Made by a program: the position numbers and the translations under genes. DNA of 64,000 nt. It comes from Brevundimonas sp. (GTDB lineage: Bacteria > Pseudomonadota > Alphaproteobacteria > Caulobacterales > Caulobacteraceae). The notes beneath the pieces were generated by a model. The model saw only the letters and a program-made list of their open reading frames with translations, had not been told where the DNA came from and did not search any database. The stretch is from positions 62,001-126,000 of the forward strand of contig NZ_JAQSDK010000037.1 in NCBI RefSeq assembly GCF_029945885.1, written 5' to 3'. Each line of letters starts with the position of its first letter. The first letter of the stretch is position 1. Of the stretch, positions 1 through 10,082 are shown piece by piece.

Positions 1-321
1 CACCTGGTCGCCGATGGTCATCAGCGGGTTCAGGGCCGTCATCGGCTCCTGAAAGACGATGCCGATATCCCGCCCCCGGATCGCCTGCATGGCGGTATCG
101 TCCGTAAGCGGCAGAGGCTGACCCTTCAGATCGATCGAGCCGCTGACCGTAGCCCCCTCGGGCAACAGGCCCATGATCGCCAGGGCGGTCATCGACTTGC
201 CACAGCCGGACACACCGACGAGGCCGAGAATTTCTCCCGGCTCGATGGTCAAGGACAGGGCGGTCAGGATCGGCTTCCCGTCGATCGCCACGTTGAGCCG
301 GTCAATCGCCAGAACACTCAT
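1..321 (-). CDS. Oligopeptide/nickel-type ABC transporter ATP-binding protein (partial)
   Basis: This is the N-terminal part of a DppD/OppD-type ATPase; the gene runs off the window's left edge. The Walker A motif GVSGCGKS and a Q-loop reading VFQEPMTALNP are visible. They are typical of the peptide/nickel (PepT) ABC ATPases that energise import across the inner membrane. The ATG overlaps the stop of the upstream permease gene in an ATGA junction, so the two are translationally coupled. The gene closes the visible part of an operon that begins with a TonB receptor. The substrate cannot be read from this fragment. Confidence 0.93.
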   Translation of the reverse strand, partial: MSVLAIDRLNVAIDGKPILTALSLTIEPGEILGLVGVSGCGKSMTALAIMGLLPEGATVSGSIDLKGQPLPLTDDTAMQAIRGRDIGIVFQEPMTALNPLMTIGDQV

Positions 322-1178
322 TGCGAGCGCCCCTGCCGAAGGCGCGGATCCAGCCGCTCACCCAGACCGTCCCCGGCCAGGCTCAGGCCCAGGACGATGG
401 TGACGACGGCCAGCCCCGGGAAGACGGCCAGCCAGGGCGCGAAACCGATCATCGTCTGCGCCTCGCTCAGCATCCGGCCCCAGCTGGGCATCGGCGGCTG
501 GGCTCCCAGACCGACATAGGACAGGCCCGCCTCGGCCACGATACCAAGGGCGAACTGGATCGCGGCCTGGACCACCAGCAGGCTCAACAGATTGGGCAGG
601 ATGTGCTGCATCGAGATCAGGGTCCGCGACTTGCCCGCCGTCTGTGCCGCCAGAACATAGTCCCGGGTCCACAGGCTAAGGGCGGCACCGCGGGTGACCC
701 GGGCAAAGACCGGGATGTTGAAAATGCCGATGGCAATGATCGCATTGATCGCTCCCGGCCCCGACACCGCCGTGATCATCACCGCCACCAACAGGGCCGG
801 AAAGGCGAAGATCAGGTCGTTGACCCGCATCACGGCCTCATCGATCAAACCGCGTCGTGCCGCTGACAGCAGACCCAGCGGGACACCGAAACCGGCCCCG
901 ACGCCGACAGCCACCAGCGCCACCACCAGCGAGTTTCGGGACCCGGCCATGATCATCGACAGCACGTCGCGCCCGAAATGGTCGGTGCCCATCCAGTGCA
1001 CCGGCGACGGCGGCTGCAGCCGGTCGGCGATCCGGATGGCCTCCACGTCCCACGGCGTCCACACCAGCGAGATCAGGGCCACAGCCACGATCAGCCCGGT
1101 CAGAGCGAGACCGACCACCAGCGCGGGTGACAGCCGCGATGCCGTCCGCCCTGGCCGGGTCATCAGGGGCGGACTCAT
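318..1178 (-). CDS. ABC transporter permease, DppC/OppC type
   Basis: The product is a 286-residue inner-membrane permease of the binding-protein-dependent peptide/nickel/opine family. It begins MSPPLMTRPGRTASRL, followed by the first membrane helix and the family hallmark HWMGTDHFGRDVLSMI at about residues 55-70. The loop MQHILPNLL near the C-terminus fits the EAA contact site for the ATPase. I chose the ATG at 1178 because it overlaps the upstream stop (ATGA) and matches the usual DppC start; the open frame continues upstream without support. It should pair with the permease half of the neighbouring fusion protein to form the heterodimeric channel. Confidence 0.92.
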   Translation of the reverse strand: MSPPLMTRPGRTASRLSPALVVGLALTGLIVAVALISLVWTPWDVEAIRIADRLQPPSPVHWMGTDHFGRDVLSMIMAGSRNSLVVALVAVGVGAGFGVPLGLLSAARRGLIDEAVMRVNDLIFAFPALLVAVMITAVSGPGAINAIIAIGIFNIPVFARVTRGAALSLWTRDYVLAAQTAGKSRTLISMQHILPNLLSLLVVQAAIQFALGIVAEAGLSYVGLGAQPPMPSWGRMLSEAQTMIGFAPWLAVFPGLAVVTIVLGLSLAGDGLGERLDPRLRQGRSQ

Positions 1179-3775
1179 GAGCGGCGTCCCCGCAGGCGTG
1201 GATCCACGGCCAGATAGGCCAGATCGATCAGGAAACCGACCGCGACCACGGCGAAGACCAGAACCATGACCGCCGCCTGCACCACGATCAGGTCGCGTTG
1301 GGTGATGGCCTGGAAGACCAGCCGCCCCAGCCCGGGCAGGGCAAAGACGTTCTCGATGATGATCCCGCCGGCCAGCAGGAAGGGAAACTGCAGCCCGAGA
1401 ATGGTCAGCAGCGGGATCGCGGCATTGCGCAGTGCATGCCGCCACAGCGCCTGCGACCGGCTGAGCCCCTTGGCCCGTGCGGTGCGGACATAGTCACCGC
1501 CCATTGTCTCCAGCAGAGCGCTGCGCAGTACCCGCATCAGGATGGCAGCCTGCGGCACGGCCAGGGCGATCGCCGGAAGGATCAGGGCCTTCAGCGCGGG
1601 CCAGGCCCCCGCCTGCCAGCCCGGAAACCCGCCTGCGGGAAACCAGCCCAGCCCGACCGAAAGCCCGAGAATGAGCAGCATGCCGATCCAGAAATTGGGG
1701 ATGGCGACCCCGACCTGACCGAGACCGCTGAAAATGACGTCGGCAGGCCGCCCTCGATACAGGGCCGCCGTCACCGCCATCGGAACTGCGACCGCCAGGG
1801 ACAGGACCGTGGCCATCAGCGCCAGCGGCCCGGAGACCTGCAGCCGCTCCAGGATCAACTGCCCGACCGGGACCCGATAGGTGTAGCTGAGACCGAAGCG
1901 GCCGCTCAAAAGATCGCCGACCCAGCCGAAATAGCGGGCCAGGGCCGGGCCTTGAAGGCCCATCTGCTCGCGCAGGGCGGCGACGGCTTCCGGACTGGCG
2001 TTCAGCCCCATCATATACGCGGCGGGATCGCCGGGCAGAACCTGAAGCAGGACGAACACAACCACCGTGGCGGCCAGCAACGTCAGCGCATGCCCCCCCA
2101 GACGGCGGGCCAGATGACCGATCCCGACGCGGCTGGCGACGACGATCAGCAGGCCCAGGCCGGCGACCAGGACCATCGCCCCCCACGGCAGGCCCCGGCC
2201 CTGACGCCGCTCGCCAATGCCGGTTCCGGTCTTCGTCGCTCCCTCGAATCCGGCCCCCGCCACGACGTTGGCCGCGATCGGGGCATTGACCCAGAGTCCG
2301 TCGAGGTCTGCCTTCCAGATGCCGATCCGCGCCGACTGCAACAGGAAGCCGTTGACCGAGTCCGTTGCGATCCTGCGCTGCACAGCCCCCAGCAAGACCA
2401 GACGCGTGCGGTCGTCCGGGGCCGCGTTCAGCTGCGCCAGCAGGGCATCAAATCCAGCGTCGGCATAGCCGAAATAATAGTCCTTCCGGCCGTAGATATC
2501 GAAATCCATCGGTTCAACGTGCTCGACGATCGTCAGGTCGAAGGCATGGCGTTTGAACACCTGGTCCAGCCATTGAGCCCATTCCAGATTTTCGATCTTC
2601 ACCCGGATCCCGACCTCGGCGAGCTGCGCCGCCAGCACCTCGCCGCCGCGCCGGGCATAGGGCCGCGGCGGCAGCCGCAGGGTCGTGCTGAAACCATCCG
2701 GATAGCCCGCCTCGGCGAGCAGCGCCCGGGCCCGCGCCGGATCGTGGGGATACAGGCCGGTCAGATCGAGATAACCGGGATCCTGACGTGTATAATGACT
2801 ACCAATCGGCTGGCCGAAACCGAACATGGCCCCGTCGATGAGGGCCTGGCGGTCGATGGCATAGGCGATGGCCCGTCGCACCCGCACATCGTTGAACGGG
2901 GCGACCCGGTTGTTGATGCCAAGGATGACCTTTCCTTCCGAGGCCCCGATGACCACCCGGAAGCGAGGGTCGGTACGGAACTGGCTGACATTCTCGGGCG
3001 CCGGATAGTTGGGGAAGGCGTCAAGGTCGCCGGCGCTCATCGCCGCGAAGGCCGCGGTCGGATCGCTGATGAAGCGGAACACCACGGTCTTCAGGCGCGG
3101 GGCCGGCCCCCAATAGGTATCGTTCCGCGTCAGGGTCAGGGCATTGCCACGCTGCCAGTTGTCGAAGCGGAACGGACCGGTACCCACCGGTCGGGTGGCA
3201 TTGGTGGCCGCTGACTCCGGGGCCACGATCACCGCATCCCCCCAGCCCAGCAGATAGGGCAGAGCACTGACCGGCCGGTCCAGCGTGATTCTGACGGTCA
3301 GGGGGTCGACCACCGTCACCGTGCGAATCGGCTGGAACAGGCCCGCCTGGGCATTGGCCGACCCGGGCGCGAGCATGCGGTCCAGCGAGAATTTCACGTC
3401 CTGCGCATCGAAGGTCGAGCCGTCGTGAAACCGCACCCCGGACCGCAGGTGGAAAACCCAGACCAGACCGTCGGGGGCTACCGTCCAGGACTCGGCCAGG
3501 GCCGGAGCTACGGTGCCGTTCTGCGAGATACGGGTCAGACCCTCAAAGACATTGCCGTAGACCACCTCGTCGACGGCAGCCGCCGCCCCGGCCGTCGGGT
3601 CGAGGTTGGGCGGTTCCAGCGGCAGGCCCAGCACCAGACGGTCGCGACCGGAATCGGGCCCGGCGTGCACAGGCCCGCCCATCGCCGCCGTCAGGGCGAG
3701 CGTCAGGGCCAGAATGAAGGCGCGCACCGGCCCGGGAATCCCGGGGCGTCGAATCGGGACGTTTCTGGAATTCAT
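1175..3775 (-). CDS. Fused periplasmic binding protein (SBP_bac_5) and DppB-type permease
   Basis: One 866-residue frame carries a signal peptide (about residues 15-38), a full peptide/nickel-type solute-binding domain to about residue 520, and a DppB-type permease from about residue 547 to the end. The binding domain opens LVLGLPLEPPNLDPT. The permease shows VLPGDPAAYMMG, and an EAA loop around GDYVRTARAKGLSRSQALW. These two parts are separate proteins in ordinary importers. Between them lies an extra hydrophobic stretch, WGAMVLVAGLGLLIVV, at about 531-546. It would carry the chain from the periplasm back to the cytoplasm, so that the permease keeps its normal N-in topology. A Shine-Dalgarno-like AGGAAGGG precedes the ATG. 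No internal stop or start suggests two genes. Confidence 0.9.
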   Translation of the reverse strand: MNSRNVPIRRPGIPGPVRAFILALTLALTAAMGGPVHAGPDSGRDRLVLGLPLEPPNLDPTAGAAAAVDEVVYGNVFEGLTRISQNGTVAPALAESWTVAPDGLVWVFHLRSGVRFHDGSTFDAQDVKFSLDRMLAPGSANAQAGLFQPIRTVTVVDPLTVRITLDRPVSALPYLLGWGDAVIVAPESAATNATRPVGTGPFRFDNWQRGNALTLTRNDTYWGPAPRLKTVVFRFISDPTAAFAAMSAGDLDAFPNYPAPENVSQFRTDPRFRVVIGASEGKVILGINNRVAPFNDVRVRRAIAYAIDRQALIDGAMFGFGQPIGSHYTRQDPGYLDLTGLYPHDPARARALLAEAGYPDGFSTTLRLPPRPYARRGGEVLAAQLAEVGIRVKIENLEWAQWLDQVFKRHAFDLTIVEHVEPMDFDIYGRKDYYFGYADAGFDALLAQLNAAPDDRTRLVLLGAVQRRIATDSVNGFLLQSARIGIWKADLDGLWVNAPIAANVVAGAGFEGATKTGTGIGERRQGRGLPWGAMVLVAGLGLLIVVASRVGIGHLARRLGGHALTLLAATVVVFVLLQVLPGDPAAYMMGLNASPEAVAALREQMGLQGPALARYFGWVGDLLSGRFGLSYTYRVPVGQLILERLQVSGPLALMATVLSLAVAVPMAVTAALYRGRPADVIFSGLGQVGVAIPNFWIGMLLILGLSVGLGWFPAGGFPGWQAGAWPALKALILPAIALAVPQAAILMRVLRSALLETMGGDYVRTARAKGLSRSQALWRHALRNAAIPLLTILGLQFPFLLAGGIIIENVFALPGLGRLVFQAITQRDLIVVQAAVMVLVFAVVAVGFLIDLAYLAVDPRLRGRRS

Positions 3776-3823
3776 CCCGACCCTTCCTGACCTTCGACGG
3801 GCAACGGCGACCGGCGGCCGGCG

Positions 3824-6037
3824 TCAGTACTGATAGCCGAGGCGAATACCATAGGTCCGCGGACGACCGGGCTGGGCGATGTCGGCGCTGGTGAAGAAAT
3901 TGCGCGTCAGATCGTACTCCTGATCGAACAGGTTACGGACAAAGCCGGTCACCGACCACCGTCCCACCGCCGGCGACACCGTCAGGCTGGCATTGGCCAG
4001 CCAGTAGGCCGGTACGTCGTAGCGCACGCCCAGCCAGGACGGATAGTCGTCCCGATAGCTGTAGTTGGCCTCAGCGGTCAGGTCGAAACCCTCCACGCCC
4101 CAGTCATAGGCGGCCGCGCCCCCGTAGCTGACGGCCGGAAACGGGATGTCCCGACCCGATTTGTCGACATAGACGGCCGTGCCCGCCGTGCGCGAGGCCG
4201 GCACATCGAGATCGAAGAAGTCGGTGTATTCGCCGTGCTTGTAGCTGAGCGACTGGCTGATCCTGAGGTTCGGCAGCGGCCGCCACACGCCCTCGAGTTC
4301 GGCACCATAGATGCGGGAGGCCGGCACATTGACGAACAGACCTACCGGTCCATTGGCACCGTAGACGGCCGACAGCACCTGCTGGTCCGTATAGTCATAG
4401 AGATAGGCGGCCCCGTTGATCTGCAACGACCGGCTCGGGTCGGCCTTGAAGCCGAGCTCATAGGCCAGGAGAATTTCCGGCCGGAACGGCTGGATCGCGC
4501 TGCTCTGGCCCGTGTTGTAGGTGGTGAAGCCCCCCGACTTGGCCCCGCGACTGAACGAGCCGTAGATCAGCAGGTCGTGGCTGGGCGCATATTCCAGGGC
4601 AACCTTGCCGGTCAGCGGTGTCATCCGGGTCGAGACCGAGGTCGGCGGCAGGGCCACCGCCCCGCCGAAGGCCGCGCCGAAACCCTGAAGGTCGCGGCTC
4701 TCGTCCTCATAGCGCAGGCCGCCGATCAGCTTGACCGTGTCGGAGAGCTGATACTCGGCCTGACCGAAGGCGCTGATCGACTCGACCTGCTGACGGTAGG
4801 TGACCTGGCCGTATGTGCCGTAGATGTCGATGAAGTCCGACGAATAGCGCTCGTCCAGATCCTGTTTCGAATAATAGACGCCGGCGACCCAGCTCAACGG
4901 ACCGGCAGCATCCGACGCCAGACGCATTTCCTGGGAGAAGACCTTCACATCGGAGCCGAAGAAGGTGTCGGCCTCGACCGATGCCGACGAATCCCAGTCG
5001 CCGTATTCGCTGCGGTCCAGGGTCTCGTAGCTGGTGATGCCGGTCAGGCTGACGCCGTCCAGTTCCAGGACAGCCCTGATCGAGCTGCCCCAGGAGGAGT
5101 TGTCCCGACCCGGCCTGGCGTCGAGGCTGCGCCCGATCTCGGCAGCAAAGCGCGGCGACAGGCCCCAGCCGGTTGCCGCATGGTCGCGGTCGGCCGGAAT
5201 GGTGACGCTGCCGGCCCCGCCGCCGCGGGTGACCAGCGGGTTCAGCAGATACAGGGCCTGGTTCTCGGAGCGGTCAACGCCGGCGTGAAGGTCCAGGGTC
5301 AGGTCCAGACGGTCGCCCGCCTGATAGGCCAGCAGGCCGCGCACGGCGCTGCGGTTGGCATCGCCGATCGATTCCCCGGTGTCGCGGTTATACTGCCAGG
5401 CCCCGCCCTGTTCGGTGGTCGCGGCCAACCGCCCCTGCAGCCGGTCCCCCAGCGGCCCCGAGACGAACCCTTCGACGCGCAGGGCGTCGAAGCGACTGTA
5501 TTCAGCGGTCATGCCGAGAGCGGGCACGGCCGTGGGCTGCCGCGTGACAACGCTGATGGCCCCGCCGGTGGTATTGCGGCCGTACAGGGTGCCCTGGGGC
5601 CCGCGCAGCACCTCGACACGGTCGATGTCGAAAATCAGCCCCTGGGTCATGACCGGCACCGGATAGGCGACCTCGTTCACATAGACGCCGACGGTGGGCG
5701 AATTGTTCGAAGCATAGTCCTGGAAGCCGACGCCGCGCAGGCGGAACTGGGCCGCGCCACCGCCGAAGGCCGGTTCGATCTCGAGATTCGGGGTCGCCGT
5801 CTGTAGCGCATTGATATTGGTGATGCCGCGGTCGGTCAGGTCGGCACCGGACAGGACACTCAGCGCGATGCCGACGTCCTGGGCCGCCTGCTCGCGGCGC
5901 TGGGCGGTAACGATCACGTCGGAGACCGTGGACGCGCCGGGCTCAACGCCGGCCGTCGACGGGCTCTGGGCCGTCGCTCCGGTCGATGCCGACAGGGCCA
6001 GAAGGCTGACGGAGGCCGTCAGGAATACATGTCGCAT
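3824..6037 (-). CDS. TonB-dependent outer-membrane receptor
   Basis: The product is about 737 residues: a signal peptide ending ...STGATAQ, a TonB box (VSDVIVTAQRREQ), a plug domain with VEVLRGPQGTLYGRNTTGG, and a beta-barrel ending in the aromatic-terminal strand GIRLGYQY. It would carry a scarce ligand across the outer membrane using TonB-ExbBD energy. The binding-protein/permease fusion starts 48 bases downstream, so receptor and ABC importer probably form one uptake route. The ligand is not identified. Peptides, or metal complexes handled by Nik/Cnt-type importers, are reasonable guesses because of the ABC family. The start could be GTG at 6043 or ATG at 6037; I use the ATG. Confidence 0.92.
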   Translation of the reverse strand: MRHVFLTASVSLLALSASTGATAQSPSTAGVEPGASTVSDVIVTAQRREQAAQDVGIALSVLSGADLTDRGITNINALQTATPNLEIEPAFGGGAAQFRLRGVGFQDYASNNSPTVGVYVNEVAYPVPVMTQGLIFDIDRVEVLRGPQGTLYGRNTTGGAISVVTRQPTAVPALGMTAEYSRFDALRVEGFVSGPLGDRLQGRLAATTEQGGAWQYNRDTGESIGDANRSAVRGLLAYQAGDRLDLTLDLHAGVDRSENQALYLLNPLVTRGGGAGSVTIPADRDHAATGWGLSPRFAAEIGRSLDARPGRDNSSWGSSIRAVLELDGVSLTGITSYETLDRSEYGDWDSSASVEADTFFGSDVKVFSQEMRLASDAAGPLSWVAGVYYSKQDLDERYSSDFIDIYGTYGQVTYRQQVESISAFGQAEYQLSDTVKLIGGLRYEDESRDLQGFGAAFGGAVALPPTSVSTRMTPLTGKVALEYAPSHDLLIYGSFSRGAKSGGFTTYNTGQSSAIQPFRPEILLAYELGFKADPSRSLQINGAAYLYDYTDQQVLSAVYGANGPVGLFVNVPASRIYGAELEGVWRPLPNLRISQSLSYKHGEYTDFFDLDVPASRTAGTAVYVDKSGRDIPFPAVSYGGAAAYDWGVEGFDLTAEANYSYRDDYPSWLGVRYDVPAYWLANASLTVSPAVGRWSVTGFVRNLFDQEYDLTRNFFTSADIAQPGRPRTYGIRLGYQY

Positions 6038-6043
6038 GGTCAC

Positions 6044-6508
6044 TCAAATCCAATTGAACAGCCCGGGCGGCTCTTCCCGCCGGTTCCTGTTCATTCATTG
6101 CTCTGTATCGGGCCCGTCACCGGCCATGGCAGCAGTCAAAGGGCGATCATCCGGAGTCGGATCAGGCCGGTTTGGACAGCAGAGGCCGCGCGGCCAATTC
6201 CATAGCGGGCAGGACACCCGGGTTATGTACGTCGGTCACGGCGGCCGCATTGCCCAGGCCGTGGACCGCCTCTTCCCCTGGGGCTCGAGGCTGCCAGCGC
6301 GTTCAATCAGATATCATCCTTATAGAGACCCGAAATCGGGAGTCCAACCGGGTAACCGGCCTTCCGACAGGATGGGAGGCACAGCAACCCGGAGGCCGGT
6401 CACCGGCCTGGACGAGCAGAAAAACGGCCCGTTGTGATCCGGACGCCTGCCAATGTGTTGTAGTTACGCGTGCCCCCTTCCCGCCCGTTTCGACCGGAGC
6501 CCCTGTTC
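6044..6508. other. Divergent intergenic region with long leader and palindrome
   Basis: No gene is evident in these 465 bases between the divergent TonB receptor and aldehyde dehydrogenase genes. They hold the putative minus-strand promoter (6319-6347), a likely leader of about 270 bases for the receptor operon, and a hairpin close to the receptor start (GGCGG...CCGCC around 6067-6085). They also hold a perfect interrupted palindrome, AGGCCGGT-C-ACCGGCCT, at 6393-6409, with another ACCGGCCT at 6355-6362. These repeats lie just upstream of the -35 element and could be an operator. I could not fit a known riboswitch consensus to the leader. Confidence 0.4.
6319..6347 (-). promoter_or_regulatory. 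Putative sigma-70 promoter of the TonB receptor/ABC importer operon
   Basis: On the minus strand TTGGAC (6347-6342) is followed after exactly 17 bases by TATAAG (6324-6319), a close match to the housekeeping consensus in a very GC-rich region. It would give a start near 6312 and an untranslated leader of about 270 bases before the receptor gene. The assignment rests on sequence alone. Confidence 0.5.
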
Positions 6509-7948
<1,440 letters not shown>

Positions 7949-7969
7949 CCGCCGGGCAAAACAGCCCGT

Positions 7970-7989
7970 TGCGGCCCTTAACGGCCGCA
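7970..7989 (+). terminator. Possible hairpin after the aldehyde dehydrogenase
   Basis: TGCGGCC and GGCCGCA form a seven-base-pair stem with loop CTTAAC 21 bases after the stop codon. There is no T-run, so intrinsic termination is uncertain. Confidence 0.3.
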
Positions 7990-8068
7990 CGGAGATAGCG
8001 ACTGATACGCTTCCGATCCGGATGTGTATGAATCGGATCCTGTTCGCCGATCTCCCGGAACACCCGCA

Positions 8069-9073
8069 ATGTCGACGCGCCTGCTACTCGTCTTCGTCCC
8101 GGATGAGGACATTCCGATCGCCCGGGAACTGGCGCGGCGCTGCGCCAGCCGGATCTGGGTGCGACCGGCCGAAGGGGAAATGGAAAGCCTGGCCTGTGTG
8201 GTTCAGGCCCGCTACGTCGAGCGGCTGGTCGATGCGCTGGAGCGGGAACTGGGGGAGCGACCCGGCTTCTGCACCATTATCCTGCCGACCGAGGCGGTCA
8301 TTCCACCCCTCTATGAAACGGCCGCTACCGCCCATCCCCGGTCCGGAAACGATCGTCCCCCGAGTCGACTCGAGTCCTTCTTCAGTCGCGACCGGCTGAG
8401 CACCGAGGAGATGTATGACGACGTCGAGGAGACGGTACGAATTCGCTACAGCTTCCTGTTTACCGTGTTGATCTCGGCCCTGATCGCCGGCCTGGGTATG
8501 CGCAGCGGACAGACCGCGATCGTGATCGGGGCCATGGTCATCGCCCCCTTCCTCGGACCCTCGATCGGCATGGCCATGGCGGCGACCATCGGCGACCACA
8601 GGCTGGGCCGGAGATCCAGCCTTGCCCTGGCCTTCGGCGCGATCGCCTGTGTGACCTTCATGGCCCTGATCGGCCGCTTCATCACCATCGACCCGACCGT
8701 ACCGGAACTGTTGAGCCGCACCCGGGTCAACCCTGCCGATGTCGTCCTGGCCCTGGCCAGTGGCGGGGCCGGGGTGATCGCTTTCAGCAAGGGCTCTTCC
8801 TCGTCCCTTATCGGCGTGATGATCGCGGTGGCCCTGGTGCCGCCGCTGGCGGCCGCCGGGCTGCTGTTCGGCTCGGGACACGGCCATCTCGCGCTGGGGG
8901 CCCTGATCCTGTTCGCCACCAACCTGGTCTGCATCAATGTCGCGGGGATATTGACCTTCCTGTTCCAGGGCCTGGCCCCGCGGAACTGGCGCGTGACCGC
9001 CGGCACCCTGATGGTCTGGGTGCTGCTGCTGGTCGCCCTGATGGGCCTGACCCTGCCCCGGTTCCTCGCCTGA
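8069..9073 (+). CDS. DUF389 (TIGR00341-type) membrane protein
   Basis: The product is about 334 residues. A soluble N-terminal domain (MSTRLLLVFVPDEDIPIARE...) is followed from about residue 130 by five or six membrane helices. The helices include AIVIGAMVIAPFLGPSIGMA and LIGVMIAVALVPPLAAAGLL, which are characteristic of the DUF389 family. The biochemical role of the family is not established. I chose the ATG at 8069 because it starts the conserved part. The gene ends only ten bases before the convergent methyltransferase-like gene. Confidence 0.85.
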   Translation: MSTRLLLVFVPDEDIPIARELARRCASRIWVRPAEGEMESLACVVQARYVERLVDALERELGERPGFCTIILPTEAVIPPLYETAATAHPRSGNDRPPSRLESFFSRDRLSTEEMYDDVEETVRIRYSFLFTVLISALIAGLGMRSGQTAIVIGAMVIAPFLGPSIGMAMAATIGDHRLGRRSSLALAFGAIACVTFMALIGRFITIDPTVPELLSRTRVNPADVVLALASGGAGVIAFSKGSSSSLIGVMIAVALVPPLAAAGLLFGSGHGHLALGALILFATNLVCINVAGILTFLFQGLAPRNWRVTAGTLMVWVLLLVALMGLTLPRFLA

Positions 9074-9083
9074 ACCCGACCGG

Positions 9084-10082
9084 TCAGCCGCCCTGGGGCT
9101 GAGGCCGGTTCTGCATGGCACCGGTCATCGGGATGAAGAAGACGCCGACATCGCGGCGCGAATGGACCCGCCCCTGGTCGTCCTTGGTATAGACGTACAG
9201 CACCTGACCGCGCCGGAAGGGCTGACCGATCGGGATGATCAGCTTGCCGCCCGGCTTGAGCTGGCGGAACAGTTCGGGCGGCGCGTATTGGGCGACGCAG
9301 GTCAGCATGATCGTATCAAAGCCGCCTTCGACCTCGGGCCAGCCGAAATAGCCGTCGCCGACGCGACCGTGCACATTGTCGTAGCCGAGCGGCGCGAAGA
9401 TCCTGCCGACGGCCTGGCCGATCGGTTCGATGATCTCGATCGTGTAGGCGTCGCGAACCACCCGGGACAGAAGTGACGACTGGAACCCTGAGCCCGTGCC
9501 GATTTCCAGCGTGACATCGGTCGGTTTCGGGGCCGCAAGCTGGGTCATATAGGCCTGTCCCAGATAGTCGCTGAGCACGCTGCCGTGCCCGATGGCCCAG
9601 GGCTTGGGATTGCTCTCATAGGCATTGAAGGCGGTCGAGGCCGACTGGGCGTAGGCGTAGTGGAAATAGTCGCGCGGCACGCTCTCGAAGGCGGCCATGA
9701 CCGCCGGGTCGGCCGAGCCGAACTTGCCCTCCAGATAGCTGTGTATCCGGGCCATGGCCGCGGGTTTGCGCGCCTGGATCTCGGCGAACTGCGCCGCCGT
9801 GATGGCTTGCGGACGATGCGAGCCGGCCATGGCCTCGCCGAACGCCTCGTAGGTCCAGGGGCGTTGCGGCGCACGAACGCCCGTCGCTACCGTGCCCTGA
9901 ACGACCGGTGCCACAGGGGAGGGAGTAGCCCCCGCGGCGGCCGCCGGTGCCGCCGTACTGCCGGTCGCCGTCGGATTCATCCGGGCCTGGATCCGGTCGA
10001 GGCTCGCCCGGTCGCATCCGGCCAGCGGGGCCACGGCGAGACCCGCAGCGGCCGTGAGAAGCGTGCGTCGATCAAGGGTCAT
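9084..10082 (-). CDS. Isoaspartyl-methyltransferase-like protein with Tat/lipoprotein-type signal
   Basis: The protein has 332 residues. Residues from about 130 onward match protein-L-isoaspartate O-methyltransferases: IGHGSVLSDYLGQAYMTQL, then SAM motif I as LEIGTGSGFQSSLLS, and later LKPGGKLIIPIG. In front of this lies MTLDRRTLLTAAAGLAVAPLAGC, a twin-arginine-like signal with a lipobox LAGC (Cys23), followed by an Ala/Pro/Thr-rich linker. Such an enzyme normally acts in the cytoplasm, where SAM is found, so export is unexpected. The ATG overlaps the stop of the upstream membrane protein gene (ATGA). A non-cleaved anchor with a cytoplasmic catalytic domain is an alternative. Confidence 0.82.
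   Translation of the reverse strand: MTLDRRTLLTAAAGLAVAPLAGCDRASLDRIQARMNPTATGSTAAPAAAAGATPSPVAPVVQGTVATGVRAPQRPWTYEAFGEAMAGSHRPQAITAAQFAEIQARKPAAMARIHSYLEGKFGSADPAVMAAFESVPRDYFHYAYAQSASTAFNAYESNPKPWAIGHGSVLSDYLGQAYMTQLAAPKPTDVTLEIGTGSGFQSSLLSRVVRDAYTIEIIEPIGQAVGRIFAPLGYDNVHGRVGDGYFGWPEVEGGFDTIMLTCVAQYAPPELFRQLKPGGKLIIPIGQPFRRGQVLYVYTKDDQGRVHSRRDVGVFFIPMTGAMQNRPQPQGG

Noticed and set aside
318..1445. Longer DppC-type permease starting upstream of 1178
   Set aside because: The extra N-terminal stretch overlaps the permease part of the preceding gene, has shadow-like composition and lacks a start signal; the ATGA junction at 1178 fits the operon.
6044..6330. Cobalamin riboswitch in the TonB receptor leader
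   Set aside because: The minus strand has a GGGAAG...GGT...CACGGCC stretch that recalls part of the aptamer, but I found neither the B12 box (GCCACTG) nor the CCCCGCAACTG segment, so it is not called.
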